Part shown: piece after piece, positions 8,694 to 17,890 of the stretch
How positions within the stretch are numbered: position 1 is the stretch's first letter
Layout: every line of letters starts with the position of its first letter
Source of the DNA: Betaproteobacteria bacterium UBA5582
GTDB lineage: Bacteria; Pseudomonadota; Gammaproteobacteria; Burkholderiales; Rhodocyclaceae
Reading direction: 5' to 3'
Assembly (NCBI GenBank): GCA_002425245.1
Contig: DILW01000195.1
Location: 1 to 59,597, forward strand
DNA: 59,597 nt
The notes under the pieces: model-generated
Told to the model about the DNA's origin: nothing
Seen by the model: the letters and a program-made list of their open reading frames with translations, nothing else
The model's database searches: none
Made by a program: the position numbers and the translations under genes

Positions 8694-9635
8694 ATGTCGA
8701 TCCAGTGGTTCCCCGGTCACATGACCCAGGCCCGCAAGAAAGCGGGCGAGACGCTGGCTATGGCCGATGTCGTCGTCGAAGTGCTCGACGCCCGCCTGCC
8801 GCAGGCTTCCAGCAACCCGATGATCCACGAACTGCGCACCTTCCGCCAACGCCCCTGCCTGAAGCTGCTGAACAAGGCCGACATCGCCGACCCGGCGGTG
8901 ACCAAGGCCTGGCTCGAACACTTCGGCAAGCAGCCGGGCGTGATGGCGGTCGCCATCTCCTGCAAGAAACCCGGCGACGTCGCCAAGATCCCCGGTCTGG
9001 CGCAGAAGCTGGCGCCGCACCGCAACGACGCGGTCAAGCCGCTGCGACTGATGATCATGGGCATCCCCAACGTCGGCAAATCGACGCTGATGAACGCGCT
9101 GGTCAAGAAGAAGGTCGCTGCCGTCGGCGACCAGCCGGCGGTGACCAAGGGCCAGCAGCGCATCGACATCAGCTCGCGGCTGACCATCTACGACACGCCG
9201 GGCATGCTCTGGCCGAAGATCGACCACCCGATCGACGGCCTGATGATGGCCGCCAGCCACTCGGTCGGCGTCAACGCCTACATCGACGACGAAGTAGCCA
9301 CCTGGCTCGCCGGCTACCTGCTCGAACACTACCCGGCGCTGCTCCAGGCCCGCTACGGCTTCGACCTGCAAGGCATGGACGCGGTCGCCGTCCTCGAAGG
9401 CATCGCCCGCAAGCGCGGCTGCATCATTAAGGGCCGCGGCGGCGAGCTCGACCTGGAAAAGGCTGCCGGCATCCTGCTCAACGATTACCGCACCGGAACC
9501 CTCGGCCGCATCAGCCTGGAAACCCCGACCCTGCGCGCCAGTCGCCAGGCCGAACTGGAAAAAGCCGCCAAGTCGACGGCGGTCGCCGAAGCGTTGCCGG
9601 AAACCGCATTGCCCGGCGAAGACCCAGAGCAATAG
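8694..9635 (+). CDS. rbgA: ribosome biogenesis GTPase RbgA/YlqF
   Basis: Circularly permuted GTPase involved in late assembly of the large ribosomal subunit, 313 aa. The permuted order is visible: WFPGHMTQARK at the N-terminus, then G4 NKAD, then G1 GIPNVGKST, then G3 DTPG. The C-terminal RNA-binding part ends in an alanine/glutamate-rich tail. It begins 3 bp after moaD, so read-through from the moa genes is likely. The tRNA-Asn promoter begins just after its stop. Confidence 0.93.
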   Translation: MSIQWFPGHMTQARKKAGETLAMADVVVEVLDARLPQASSNPMIHELRTFRQRPCLKLLNKADIADPAVTKAWLEHFGKQPGVMAVAISCKKPGDVAKIPGLAQKLAPHRNDAVKPLRLMIMGIPNVGKSTLMNALVKKKVAAVGDQPAVTKGQQRIDISSRLTIYDTPGMLWPKIDHPIDGLMMAASHSVGVNAYIDDEVATWLAGYLLEHYPALLQARYGFDLQGMDAVAVLEGIARKRGCIIKGRGGELDLEKAAGILLNDYRTGTLGRISLETPTLRASRQAELEKAAKSTAVAEALPETALPGEDPEQ

Positions 9636-9660
9636 GGGTTTTCTTTTCCGCAAAGCTGGT

Positions 9661-9692
9661 TATAATGCGCGCCTTCCCGCCGTCTGGCGGGA
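9661..9692 (+). promoter_or_regulatory. tRNA-Asn copy 1 promoter (-10) and leader hairpin
   Basis: A perfect TATAAT at 9661-9666 is followed by a short leader with the hairpin CCCGCC-GTCT-GGCGGG (9676-9691) just ahead of the tRNA. The same -10 and hairpin precede tRNA-Asn copy 2 at 20873-20902, so both are native host tRNA loci. The -35 region is weak. Confidence 0.6.
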
Positions 9693-9696
9693 TTGT

Positions 9697-9772
9697 TCCT
9701 CGATAGCTCAGTCGGTAGAGCGCCGGACTGTTAATCCGTAGGTCCCTGGTTCGAGCCCAGGTCGAGGAGCCA
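9697..9772 (+). tRNA. tRNA-Asn (GTT), copy 1
   Basis: 76-nt cloverleaf with CCA encoded. The acceptor stem TCCTCGA pairs with TCGAGGA, the D-arm is GCTCAGTCGGTAGAGC, the anticodon loop is CTGTTAA with GTT, and the T-loop is GGTTCGAGCCC-like. The sequence is identical to copy 2 at 20908-20983. Confidence 0.97.
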
Positions 9773-10110
9773 ACCGAATACAGATTTGGGCACTTCAACA
9801 GAGGTGCCCTTTTTTGTGTTTGCGACGGCCATGGCAAGCCTCTCCTTGCTGCCAGAAACATCGACCTCTCTGCTCGTCACCTTGATTTCGCTGACTAGGC
9901 AATTGAGATATGCCTTGCCGAAGCCGCTGGAACGGTCCAGCAATTTTCGCGCAAGGCCTTGCAGAAATTGCTGACCTGCCCAGGTTGAATCTCCGGCAAC
10001 GCACGGCGACAGCCCAAGCGATTGATTTGCTGATCAGTGCGATGTTCGACAATTCTCTGCCGACCCCAAACCGACTGAAAGTAGAGCAATGCGCAGGAGC
10101 TATTACCATT
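9731..10110 (-). pseudogene. C-terminal remnant of a large serine recombinase, overlapping tRNA-Asn
   Basis: Read on the minus strand from about 9975 down to 9731, the frame gives LLDRSSGFGKAYLNCLVSEI, then SREVDVSGSKERLAMAV, ANTKKGTSVEVP and FGW. This matches the C-terminal pattern of resolvase-type large serine recombinases. A related segment, QQINRL followed by PEIQPGQVSNFCKALRE, lies upstream in a different frame (about 9960-10089), so there is at least one frameshift. The catalytic N-terminal domain is absent. The frame runs into the antisense strand of the tRNA and stops there, typical of recombinases integrated at a tRNA 3' end. The family assignment is from remembered pattern. Confidence 0.6.
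9788..9815 (+). terminator. rho-independent terminator of tRNA-Asn copy 1
   Basis: GGGCACTTC and GAGGTGCCC form a 9-bp stem (one G-T pair) followed by six T residues, 15 bp after the tRNA CCA. It lies inside the recombinase remnant, whose antisense codons form the stem. Confidence 0.75.
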
Positions 10111-10276
10111 GACTTAACTCAAGTCTTGGGAGTCAAAGCATCATAAAATCCGCAGCTAAATACTGAACGATTGAGCCCTGTGTGAAGACCTTCGCTTCGA
10201 TGTGCGACCTGAGGGATGCTTGCAGGCCGCTTGATTTATATGCGCGGCATGACGTTGAAACCGAGTAGGCATCACC
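10110..10276. other. intergenic region before the CheB-CheR gene
   Basis: No further gene is seen between the recombinase remnant and the ATG at 10277. It presumably holds the promoter of the chemotaxis-like operon; no confident -35/-10 pair was identified. Confidence 0.4.
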
Positions 10277-13213
10277 ATGAAGAAAACTGCCTCCATCCCA
10301 AAGGCCCAAGCAGCCGAAAAAGCCCTGTGCTTTGATGGTTACGTAGTTTGTATTGGCGCTTCAGCCGGCGGGCTGGACGCCCTGGAAAAGTTCTTTCAGT
10401 CCTGTCCGATCGACTGTGGCGCCGCCTTCGTGGTCGTCCAGCATCTTTCGCCCGACCACAAGAGCATGATGAACAACCTGCTGGCCCGGCACACCAAAAT
10501 GCCGGTGATCATGGTTGAAGACGACATGCCGATCGAGGCCAACAAGGTTTACCTGATCCCGCCCGGCGCCATCATGCACGCCACGGCCGGTCATCTGCAC
10601 CTGACGCCGAAAAGCGCGCGAGGACTGACGCTGCCGATCGATATTTTCCTGTTCTCGCTGGCCGAGAATTATGGCAGGCGTGCCCTCGGCGTGATCCTCT
10701 CCGGCACCGGCACCGATGGCACGCGCGGCGCGGTGGCGATCAATGCCGCCGGCGGTTTCCTCATGGCCCAGGAGCCGGAGTCGGCCAAGTTCGACGGCAT
10801 GCCGCGCAGCGTCATCGCTACCGGCGTCGTCGATGCCATCCTGCCGGCCGAGGAGTTGCCGGCTCGCCTGGTGGCGCACATTCTGAACGTGCCCTACAAG
10901 GAATTGCCGGTCGAAACCAAGGTCATCCCGTATGCGACGATGACCAACGAGGAAGTGCTCGCCGGCTGCCTGCAGATCCTGCATCAGATTGGCGGCATCG
11001 ACTTCTCGGATTACAAACCGGCGACCATCATGCGGCGGATCGAGCGGCGCATGCAGGTGCGTCACACGCCCGAGCTCTACCAGTACCTCGACCTGCTCGA
11101 AAACGACCGGGGCGAGGTGATTACCCTGCGTCGGGAAATGCTGATTTCGGTCACCAGCTTCTTCCGCGATCCCGAGACCTTCGCCGAACTGGCCGAAAAG
11201 GTCATCGCGCCGATGGTCGCGCAAAAGCTGGCCGGGGACACCATCCGCGTCTGGGTGGCGGGCGTCGCGACGGGCGAAGAGGCCTACACCATCGGCATGC
11301 TGTTCATGGAAGCCTTCGAGCGCGAACGGCGCTGGCCCAACCTCAAGATCTTCGCCACAGACGTCGATCTGCAGTGCGTCGAAACGGCGAGCATCGGCCA
11401 GTACCCGGAGTCTGCCGCGGCCGAACTGTCACCCGAACGCCTCGAACGTTTCTTCACCAAGAAGGGCGACACCTTCCTGATCAAGAACGAGTTGCGCCAG
11501 TGCGTGGTGTTTGCCCGCCACAACCTGCTCGCCGACCCGCCATTTACCAAAATGGACCTGGTCACCTGCCGCAACACCCTGATCTATTTCAAGTCGGTCG
11601 CCCAGGAACGCGCCCTGCGCTCACTGCAATACGCCATCAACCAGGGCGGCGCCCTGCTGCTCGGCTCCAGCGAATCGCTGGCGGCGATGACCGAAGGCCT
11701 GCAGACGATCAGCGCCAAGCACAAGATTTTCCGGCGCAAGGGCACGATCTCCATGCCCTTCCTGAACCGCAAGGGCAGCGCCATCTACGCCCACCCGGTC
11801 CTCGACAAGGCCCCCCAGGGCGTCAAGGGGCGCCGCCGCCCGATTGACCACAATGTGGCCGATGCCGGCGTGGCCGCGCTGATGGCCAGATATGCCCCGC
11901 CCGCCATCCTGGTCAATGAAAACCATGAGGCGGTACACCTTTATGGCGAGGTCAACACCTTCCTGCACAACAAGGAAGGCGCCGCCAGCCTGCAAATCAA
12001 CCGCATGCTGCCCGATGCCCTGACACCGGTCGCCTCGGCATTGCTCTACAAGGCGGCGCGCGACAAGTGCTCGCTGCTCTCCGATCTGGTTGAGGTGCCC
12101 CTACGCAACGGCCAGCAATGCCACCTGAGACTGTCGGTACACCCGGTCGACAACGAGAGCGAAGAACGCCTGTCGCTCCTCTGTTTCGAGGTCGAATCGA
12201 CCCAGGCTACTGAGGAAATCGAGTCGGTCGATGTGGACAAGGAAACCGTCGCCCGCATCCACATCCTTGAACGCGAACTTGGGGCAACCCGCGAGAGCCT
12301 GCAGGCGACCATCGAGGAACTGGAAACCTCGAACGAGGAACTGCAGGCGACCAACGAAGAGTTGATGGCCTCGAACGAGGAATTGCAGAGTTCCAACGAG
12401 GAGTTGCAATCGGTCAACGAGGAAATGAGCACGGTCAACGCCGAGTTCCAGGAAAAAATGCTGATCGTCAGTCGCATCAACGCCGACCTCGACAGCATGG
12501 CCAAGGCAGCTGGCGTTGCCACGGTCTTCGTCGACGCCGAGCTGAAAATCACCCGCTTCAGCCCGGATGCCTGCCAGATATTCAAATTGCGTGAATCCGA
12601 CGTCGGCCGGCCGCTCGATGACATTTCGCACGTCCTGCAATATCCCGACTTGATGGTGGATATGCAAAAGACGCTCAAGACCGAGCGGATGACCGAGCGC
12701 GAAATCACCTCGCTTGATGACAGGAAAACCTACCTGGTCCGGATGCTGCCCTACCAGATTCCCTCAAGCCCCCTGCGCGGGGCGGTGGCGACCTTCATCG
12801 ATGTTACGGCCTACCACGACGCCAAACGGCTCCAGGCAATCATCGATGCGCTGCCCGAGCATATTGCCGTCGTCGACGTGCTGGGAAAAATCATCATGAT
12901 CAATGCGGCCTGGCGGCGGTTTGCCATGGCCAACGGTGATGCCGACCTCAAGCGCTCCGGCGTGGGCGCCAATTATCTCGATGCCTGCCGGGCCGGAAAC
13001 CACGACGACGACGAAATCGCCAAAGCCGCCGCCACCGGGCTGCGCGGCGTGCTGGAGGGCAGCAAGCAGATGTTCACCCTCGAATACCCGTGCCACTCGC
13101 CGACGGAAAAACGCTGGTTCGTCATGAATGTGGCGCCGGTCATCGGCCAGGACTACGGCGCGGTCGTCAGCCACGTCAATGTGACGGCGCGCCATGAAGG
13201 TAAATCATCATGA
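10277..13213 (+). CDS. CheB-CheR fusion with coiled coil and PAS domains
   Basis: Cytosolic signalling protein of 978 aa. A CheB methylesterase domain (about residues 20-205) keeps the Ser29 (GASAGG), His56 (QHLSPDH) and Asp147 (GTGTDG) triad. A CheR methyltransferase domain (about 220-470) has RREMLISVTSFFRDP and the SAM-binding stretch VWVAGVATGEEAY. A helical region rich in SNEELQ/TNEELQ repeats (about 655-735) follows, then two PAS-like domains. The CheB part has no receiver domain, so control is probably through the PAS domains. The stop overlaps the next kinase gene in ATGA, so the two probably form one pathway; the methylated target is unknown. Confidence 0.9.
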   Translation: MKKTASIPKAQAAEKALCFDGYVVCIGASAGGLDALEKFFQSCPIDCGAAFVVVQHLSPDHKSMMNNLLARHTKMPVIMVEDDMPIEANKVYLIPPGAIMHATAGHLHLTPKSARGLTLPIDIFLFSLAENYGRRALGVILSGTGTDGTRGAVAINAAGGFLMAQEPESAKFDGMPRSVIATGVVDAILPAEELPARLVAHILNVPYKELPVETKVIPYATMTNEEVLAGCLQILHQIGGIDFSDYKPATIMRRIERRMQVRHTPELYQYLDLLENDRGEVITLRREMLISVTSFFRDPETFAELAEKVIAPMVAQKLAGDTIRVWVAGVATGEEAYTIGMLFMEAFERERRWPNLKIFATDVDLQCVETASIGQYPESAAAELSPERLERFFTKKGDTFLIKNELRQCVVFARHNLLADPPFTKMDLVTCRNTLIYFKSVAQERALRSLQYAINQGGALLLGSSESLAAMTEGLQTISAKHKIFRRKGTISMPFLNRKGSAIYAHPVLDKAPQGVKGRRRPIDHNVADAGVAALMARYAPPAILVNENHEAVHLYGEVNTFLHNKEGAASLQINRMLPDALTPVASALLYKAARDKCSLLSDLVEVPLRNGQQCHLRLSVHPVDNESEERLSLLCFEVESTQATEEIESVDVDKETVARIHILERELGATRESLQATIEELETSNEELQATNEELMASNEELQSSNEELQSVNEEMSTVNAEFQEKMLIVSRINADLDSMAKAAGVATVFVDAELKITRFSPDACQIFKLRESDVGRPLDDISHVLQYPDLMVDMQKTLKTERMTEREITSLDDRKTYLVRMLPYQIPSSPLRGAVATFIDVTAYHDAKRLQAIIDALPEHIAVVDVLGKIIMINAAWRRFAMANGDADLKRSGVGANYLDACRAGNHDDDEIAKAAATGLRGVLEGSKQMFTLEYPCHSPTEKRWFVMNVAPVIGQDYGAVVSHVNVTARHEGKSS

Positions 13214-15759
13214 GTTATCGCCAGGTCAACCTGACCGAACTGCGCGAGCGCGCCCTGAAGGCCATCGAGCGAACACGGGCGGGGCTTGACGATGCACCGG
13301 GCAGCACGGCTGAAAAGGACAAGCAGCATCTCGTCGAGGAGTTGCGCGTCTATCAGACCGAGCTGGAAATCCAGAACCAGGAACTGCTCGAATCCCAGAG
13401 CGAAACGGCGCTGGCCCTGGAAAAGTATCGCGCGCTGTTTGCCTTCCTGCCGCTGCCTGCCGTCATCATCGACGCTCAGGGTTTCATTCTCGACGCCAAC
13501 CTTCAGGCCAGCGCATTCCTTGGCCTGAGCCAAAACGCGGCCTTGCAGCGCCGTTCGGTGATTCAGTTGTTCGAATCCGAGAGCCGCGGCGAAATCTACC
13601 GCCTGCTGCGCGATCGTTCGAACGAAGCGGCCCAGACGCTCAATCTGCTCAGCCTGCGCGTCGGCGATCAGACCATCATCGCTGACGTGCATGTCATCCA
13701 CTTGCACGAGGAAGCGACGCCCGAAGGACGGACCGTCCTGCTTTTTGTCGACCAGAGTGCGGAAATGGCGCTGCGCGAGAGCGAGCACAATCTGCGCAGC
13801 CTGGCGGACAGCAGCATGGGGCTGATCTGGGCGGCCGGTGCCGACCGGCTCTGTTATTACTTCAACAAGGGTTGGCTCGAATTTACTGGCCGGACGCTCG
13901 AACAGGAGCAAGGCAATGGCTGGGCCGAAGGCGTGCATCCGGAAGACCTTGAGCGCTGCGTCTCCTGCTATGACCAGCACTTTGACGAACGCCAGGCGTT
14001 CAGCATGGATTACCGCCTGCGCCGGCACGATGGCGAATACCGCTGGATTCGCGACAACGGTACGCCGCGCTTTGACAGCGAAGGTCGATTCATCGGTTAC
14101 ATCGGTCATTGCCTCGACATCACGGACCGCGTGGAGGCCGAGCAGTCGCTGCGCAAGCTTTCCCAGGCCGTCGAACAAAGTCCGGAAAGCATCATCATTA
14201 CTGACCGGAACTCGGTGATCGAATACGTCAATGCGGCCTGCCTCAAATCCACCGGCTACAGCGAAGCGGAGCTGATCGGCCAGAATCCGCGCATATTCAA
14301 TTCCGGCGAAACGGCGCCGGAGGTTTATGCGCGCCTCTGGGAAACGCTGGGGCAAGGCAAACCCTGGGCCGGGCAGTTCTGCAACCGACGCAAGGATGGC
14401 GCGGTCTATTACGAACACGTCCGCATCGCACCGATTCGTGATGTCAAGGGCGAAATCACGCATTACGTCGCGGTCAAGGAAGACATCACCGAGAAGATGC
14501 GGATTGCCAAGGAACTGGATGCCTATCGCGAACATCTCGAAGAGATGGTCGCCAGCCGTACGGTTGAACTGGCTCACGCCCGGGATGCAGCGGAAGCGGC
14601 CAATATTGCGAAGAGTGCCTTCCTGGCCAACATGAGCCATGAAATCAGGACGCCGATGAATGGCGTCATGATGCTCACCCATCTGTTGATGCAGACACCG
14701 CTCAACCCCAACCAGCAGGATAAGCTAAGCAAGGTAGTGGACTGCGCCGAGCATTTGCTGAGCGTCATCAACAACGTGCTCGACATCTCGAAAATCGAAG
14801 CCGGGAAGATGGCCCTGGAAGTTGGCCGGTTCTCGCTGCGCGAGGTGTCAGGCCGGGCAATCACGATGATCCAGGCCAAGGCAACGGAAAAAGGCTTGAA
14901 ACTCAGGCTGGTCGTCGATCCACAGCTACCGCACGAGCTCATCGGCGACGCCACCCGGGTCAGCCAGGCGTTGCTGAACTATCTGGGCAATGCCTTGAAA
15001 TTTACCGAGCAGGGAGAAATTGTCCTGCATCTGGAGCAACTGGCGTCCGAGGGAAAACGGGTCAAGATTCGCTTCTCGGTCATCGATACCGGCATCGGCA
15101 TTGACGACGAAACACTCAGGCACCTGTTCCAGAACTTTGTGCAGGCCGACAATTCAACCACCCGGAAGTATGGTGGTTCCGGCCTCGGCCTGTCGATTAC
15201 CAAGCATCTGGCCAAAATGATGCAGGGTGAGGCCGGCGCGGAAAGCGAACTCGGAAAAGGCAGCTGCTTCTGGTTCTCCGCCACATTTGAACGGCCAAAC
15301 GAGTTGGCGACTGACAGTCATGCGACGGCATACCCAAGTTCCGACATATCCCCTGAAGACTTGCTCAAACGCGATTTCAAAGGGACGCGGGTGCTGGTGT
15401 GTGAGGACAATACGATCAATCAGGAGATCATTTCGGAGGTGCTCGCCGACGTCGGCTTTGTCGTGGATATTGCCGAAAATGGTGCTGTCGCAATTAGTCT
15501 GGCGGAGACAAATGACTACCGCCTCGTCCTGATGGATATGCAGATGCCGATTGTCGACGGACTGGAAGCGACCCGAAAGCTGAGAACGATGCCCGGCTAC
15601 GTGGCCACACCGATTCTGGCGATGACCGCGAATGCCTTTGAAGCTGACCGCGAGGCATGCTTAGAGGCAGGCATGGATCACTTCATCACCAAGCCAGTCA
15701 CGCCGGAGGCCTTGTTTGATTCGATTTATCGCTTGCTCTGCCCGTCTCGAAGGTTGTGA
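13210..15759 (+). CDS. multi-PAS hybrid histidine kinase / response regulator
   Basis: 849 aa with no obvious membrane segment, so probably cytosolic. After an N-terminal helix there are three PAS regions (about 70-180, 195-310, 320-430), a HisKA domain with the H-box SHEIRTPMNG (His477), an HATPase domain (NALKFTE, DTGIGI, GGSGLGL) and a C-terminal receiver with MDMQMP (Asp776) and a conserved Lys in ITKPV. The start overlaps the CheB-CheR stop by 4 bp. The output partner is not adjacent; the CheB-CheR protein is the likely co-component. Confidence 0.92.
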   Translation: MSYRQVNLTELRERALKAIERTRAGLDDAPGSTAEKDKQHLVEELRVYQTELEIQNQELLESQSETALALEKYRALFAFLPLPAVIIDAQGFILDANLQASAFLGLSQNAALQRRSVIQLFESESRGEIYRLLRDRSNEAAQTLNLLSLRVGDQTIIADVHVIHLHEEATPEGRTVLLFVDQSAEMALRESEHNLRSLADSSMGLIWAAGADRLCYYFNKGWLEFTGRTLEQEQGNGWAEGVHPEDLERCVSCYDQHFDERQAFSMDYRLRRHDGEYRWIRDNGTPRFDSEGRFIGYIGHCLDITDRVEAEQSLRKLSQAVEQSPESIIITDRNSVIEYVNAACLKSTGYSEAELIGQNPRIFNSGETAPEVYARLWETLGQGKPWAGQFCNRRKDGAVYYEHVRIAPIRDVKGEITHYVAVKEDITEKMRIAKELDAYREHLEEMVASRTVELAHARDAAEAANIAKSAFLANMSHEIRTPMNGVMMLTHLLMQTPLNPNQQDKLSKVVDCAEHLLSVINNVLDISKIEAGKMALEVGRFSLREVSGRAITMIQAKATEKGLKLRLVVDPQLPHELIGDATRVSQALLNYLGNALKFTEQGEIVLHLEQLASEGKRVKIRFSVIDTGIGIDDETLRHLFQNFVQADNSTTRKYGGSGLGLSITKHLAKMMQGEAGAESELGKGSCFWFSATFERPNELATDSHATAYPSSDISPEDLLKRDFKGTRVLVCEDNTINQEIISEVLADVGFVVDIAENGAVAISLAETNDYRLVLMDMQMPIVDGLEATRKLRTMPGYVATPILAMTANAFEADREACLEAGMDHFITKPVTPEALFDSIYRLLCPSRRL

Positions 15760-15890
15760 TTCTGGCGTGCGCAGATTCGAAATCGAACTGCTGCGATGAT
15801 TTAGGTTTGTTTGACGTCAGCTCCACGGGAAGACCGAGGAATGCCGCAGGGCGGTTTGGGTGGGCGACGGCCTATGGGGCGGGCTTTCTC
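15760..15890. other. intergenic, convergent gene ends
   Basis: The stretch between the kinase stop and the end of the minus-strand lipoprotein gene. No gene and no clear terminator were recognised. Confidence 0.4.
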
Positions 15891-16424
15891 TTATAGGGAA
15901 AGATTGGCGATGGCTTTCAGACCCTGTTCGATGTTTTTCTTGGCGGCGCCCTCAACTGCCAGACGCAGGCGCGTGACTCCTGCCGCCGCGTCACTGAAGG
16001 TTGCGGTATGGGACGACTTGATTCCTTGCTTGAAGGCGATGGAACGATCCGACTGCTTGACCAGCACCCAGGTCGCTTCCATCTCGACGTTGAAGCTCAG
16101 CCCGAACATGGGCTTGTCGAGACGGACGATGGTGACCATAAGGTCGTAATCAGCCGCTGCGCCCTGAACCACGGTTTTGAAAACCTTGTTCTGGGTGATC
16201 GAACTTTCGATCGCAGCCTTCAGATCCTCGTCGGCAATATTGCTGCTGTCCATCGCGCCAGTCTCGCTGCCACCGCCAGTTTTGACAGCCACCGAGCGGT
16301 CATGCTACTTGGCAACCGTTATGGCGCCCGACACCATTGCTTCGCGATTGGCAGAAGAGGCACAACCCGCCAGTCCAATAACTGCGACGAGTAGTGCTGA
16401 GATCAATTGTTTGTTCGAGATCAT
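15891..16424 (-). pseudogene. lipoprotein gene interrupted by an in-frame amber codon
   Basis: From the ATG at 16424 the frame gives a lipoprotein signal peptide with lipobox LAGC, then NREAMVSGAITVAK and TAG at codon 40 (16307-16305). It continues in the same frame for a further 137 codons to TAA at 15891, so an otherwise intact 177-codon gene carries one nonsense codon. A downstream ATG could give only a signal-less 133-aa product. Its ATG overlaps the upstream gene's stop (TAATG). A single-base change to a sense codon would restore it. The protein family is not recognised. Confidence 0.7.
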
Positions 16425-16853
16425 TATTTGGCTTCCTTGAAGATGTTACCCATTACTTCTTCGACCATTTCCTTGGGTGACTTGCGGGTGAGAGAACTGT
16501 GCAGTGAATTTCCGGTGGCCATCGGATAATCGGTCTGGGGGTCACGAATGGTGATGGTCAGCTCAAGCAGATACATCGTGATGTCCCACATCCAGCGATC
16601 GACTGTAGGTGACCAGCGCATTTGCTTCTTTCGGTTTCCCGACGCCTTCGGTAACGGTATATCCACGACGTCGCAGATCATCCGCGATCAGGGTACTGAT
16701 GCCGGCCGTCTCATCAGGAATCTTGACCACGTGAATGGTCTTGATGGAACGCAAGTCTGTTGTCGGATCAACCTTTGCCGTCGCCCGATTGGCGCAGCCG
16801 GAGAGCGTCCCAAGTGAAATCATTAGCGCCGCGATGAACGCGATTTTTTTCAT
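16424..16853 (-). pseudogene. lipoprotein gene with a one-base frameshift
   Basis: The start at 16853 gives a lipoprotein signal peptide (lipobox LSGC), then about 83 codons up to ALVTY, after which the frame soon stops. Skipping one base at about 16604 continues as VDRWMWDITMYLLELTITIR and on to TAA at 16424, for an intact length of about 142 aa. The two frames join cleanly, so this is one gene with a single-base insertion rather than two genes. It is the first gene of a two-gene lipoprotein operon, and the second gene is broken too. Confidence 0.7.
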
Positions 16854-16986
16854 GTCCCACCTCTTTTGATTAGGAGGCGGAATGATCTTTTGATTTATAT
16901 GTCATTGAAAGTGTTGGGGCTGTTGCTCTTGGCAAGAAGCCTAATGCTGGTTCCTGCTCGCTACGGCGACCAAGCCCCGTCCTGCC

Positions 16987-17280
16987 TCACTCCACCACCC
17001 GAAACAGCAGCAAATCCATCGCCTTCTCCCGCACCGGCACAATTGCCCGGTACTCCGGGCTGTCGGCCCAGCGGTCGGCCGCTTCGGTGCTCGGGAAACT
17101 GAGTTCGACGCAGGCTTCGAAGGGGGCGCAGGGGAGCTCGTTCCAGTAGGTTTTGTCGACCGCGCCGCGGGCGACGATGCTGCCGCCGTGGCGTTCAACG
17201 GTGGCGCCGACCTGGTTGCGGTAGGTGTCGAAGGCGGCCGGGTCCTTCAGGCGGATCAGGCCGATGATCTTGACGGGCAT
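16987..17280 (-). CDS. DUF1330 / dimeric alpha-beta barrel protein
   Basis: A 97-aa cytosolic protein with the DUF1330 pattern: FDTYRNQVGATVERHGGSIVARG, then a central LSFPSTEAADRWADSPEYRAI signature, and a C-terminal basic/hydrophobic strand. Members form ferredoxin-like dimers; the biochemical role is unknown. It lies 31 bp downstream of the MscS-like gene on the same strand. Confidence 0.8.
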   Translation of the reverse strand: MPVKIIGLIRLKDPAAFDTYRNQVGATVERHGGSIVARGAVDKTYWNELPCAPFEACVELSFPSTEAADRWADSPEYRAIVPVREKAMDLLLFRVVE

Positions 17281-17311
17281 GGGTGTCTCCGGTGGGGCAC
17301 TTGGTGGTGGA

Positions 17312-17890
17312 TCAGTCGTGGATCGACGGCAGTTCGCCGTCGACGATGCGGACCCGCAACAGACGCTGGAAGAACAGGCTGTTGGGCACCTGCAGCAAGG
17401 TCGGTTCGCGGCCGGGCAGGGTTTCGCGGATGGTCGTGTAGATCAGCCGGATGTCCAGCACCTCGCCGCCGAGGCCGGGCTTGTCGCCGTTTTCCAGGAG
17501 TTCGATGTGGTCGTGCAGGCGAAAGGGGCGGGTGGTGTAGATCAGGACTGCGCAGAAGATGTTGGAGAGCACGCTCCAGGCGGCGAAGAAGGCAACCGCG
17601 GCGACCGTAGCGAAGCCGGTGATGGCGGTCCATAGCACTGCGCCGGAGACGTTGAAGCGGTCGAGCACGAGCAGGATGACAGCGAAGTAGATGACGATGC
17701 TGGCGAAACGCCGGCCACCGACCACCAATTCCAGCGGCAGGTCGTGGCTGCGCACCAGGCGGCTGATGATGCGCACCAGCAGCGCGCGCAGCAGCAGCGC
17801 GGCGACGACGATGAGGACGATCTGCAGAGCGAGCGTGATCACGTCGAGCCAGGGATGAGCCCAGTCGGGGAGGTAGTCATTCATGTTCAT
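17312..17890 (-). CDS. small MscS-type mechanosensitive channel
   Basis: 192 aa with three N-terminal hydrophobic segments (about residues 15-40, 62-80, 85-110). The third is glycine/alanine-rich, followed by ARPFRLHDHIELL-like sequence marking the start of the MscS beta domain. The family's C-terminal alpha/beta domain is largely missing, so this is a short variant. The ATG overlaps the stop of the upstream histidine kinase (ATGA), so the two are co-translated. Confidence 0.8.
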   Translation of the reverse strand: MNMNDYLPDWAHPWLDVITLALQIVLIVVAALLLRALLVRIISRLVRSHDLPLELVVGGRRFASIVIYFAVILLVLDRFNVSGAVLWTAITGFATVAAVAFFAAWSVLSNIFCAVLIYTTRPFRLHDHIELLENGDKPGLGGEVLDIRLIYTTIRETLPGREPTLLQVPNSLFFQRLLRVRIVDGELPSIHD

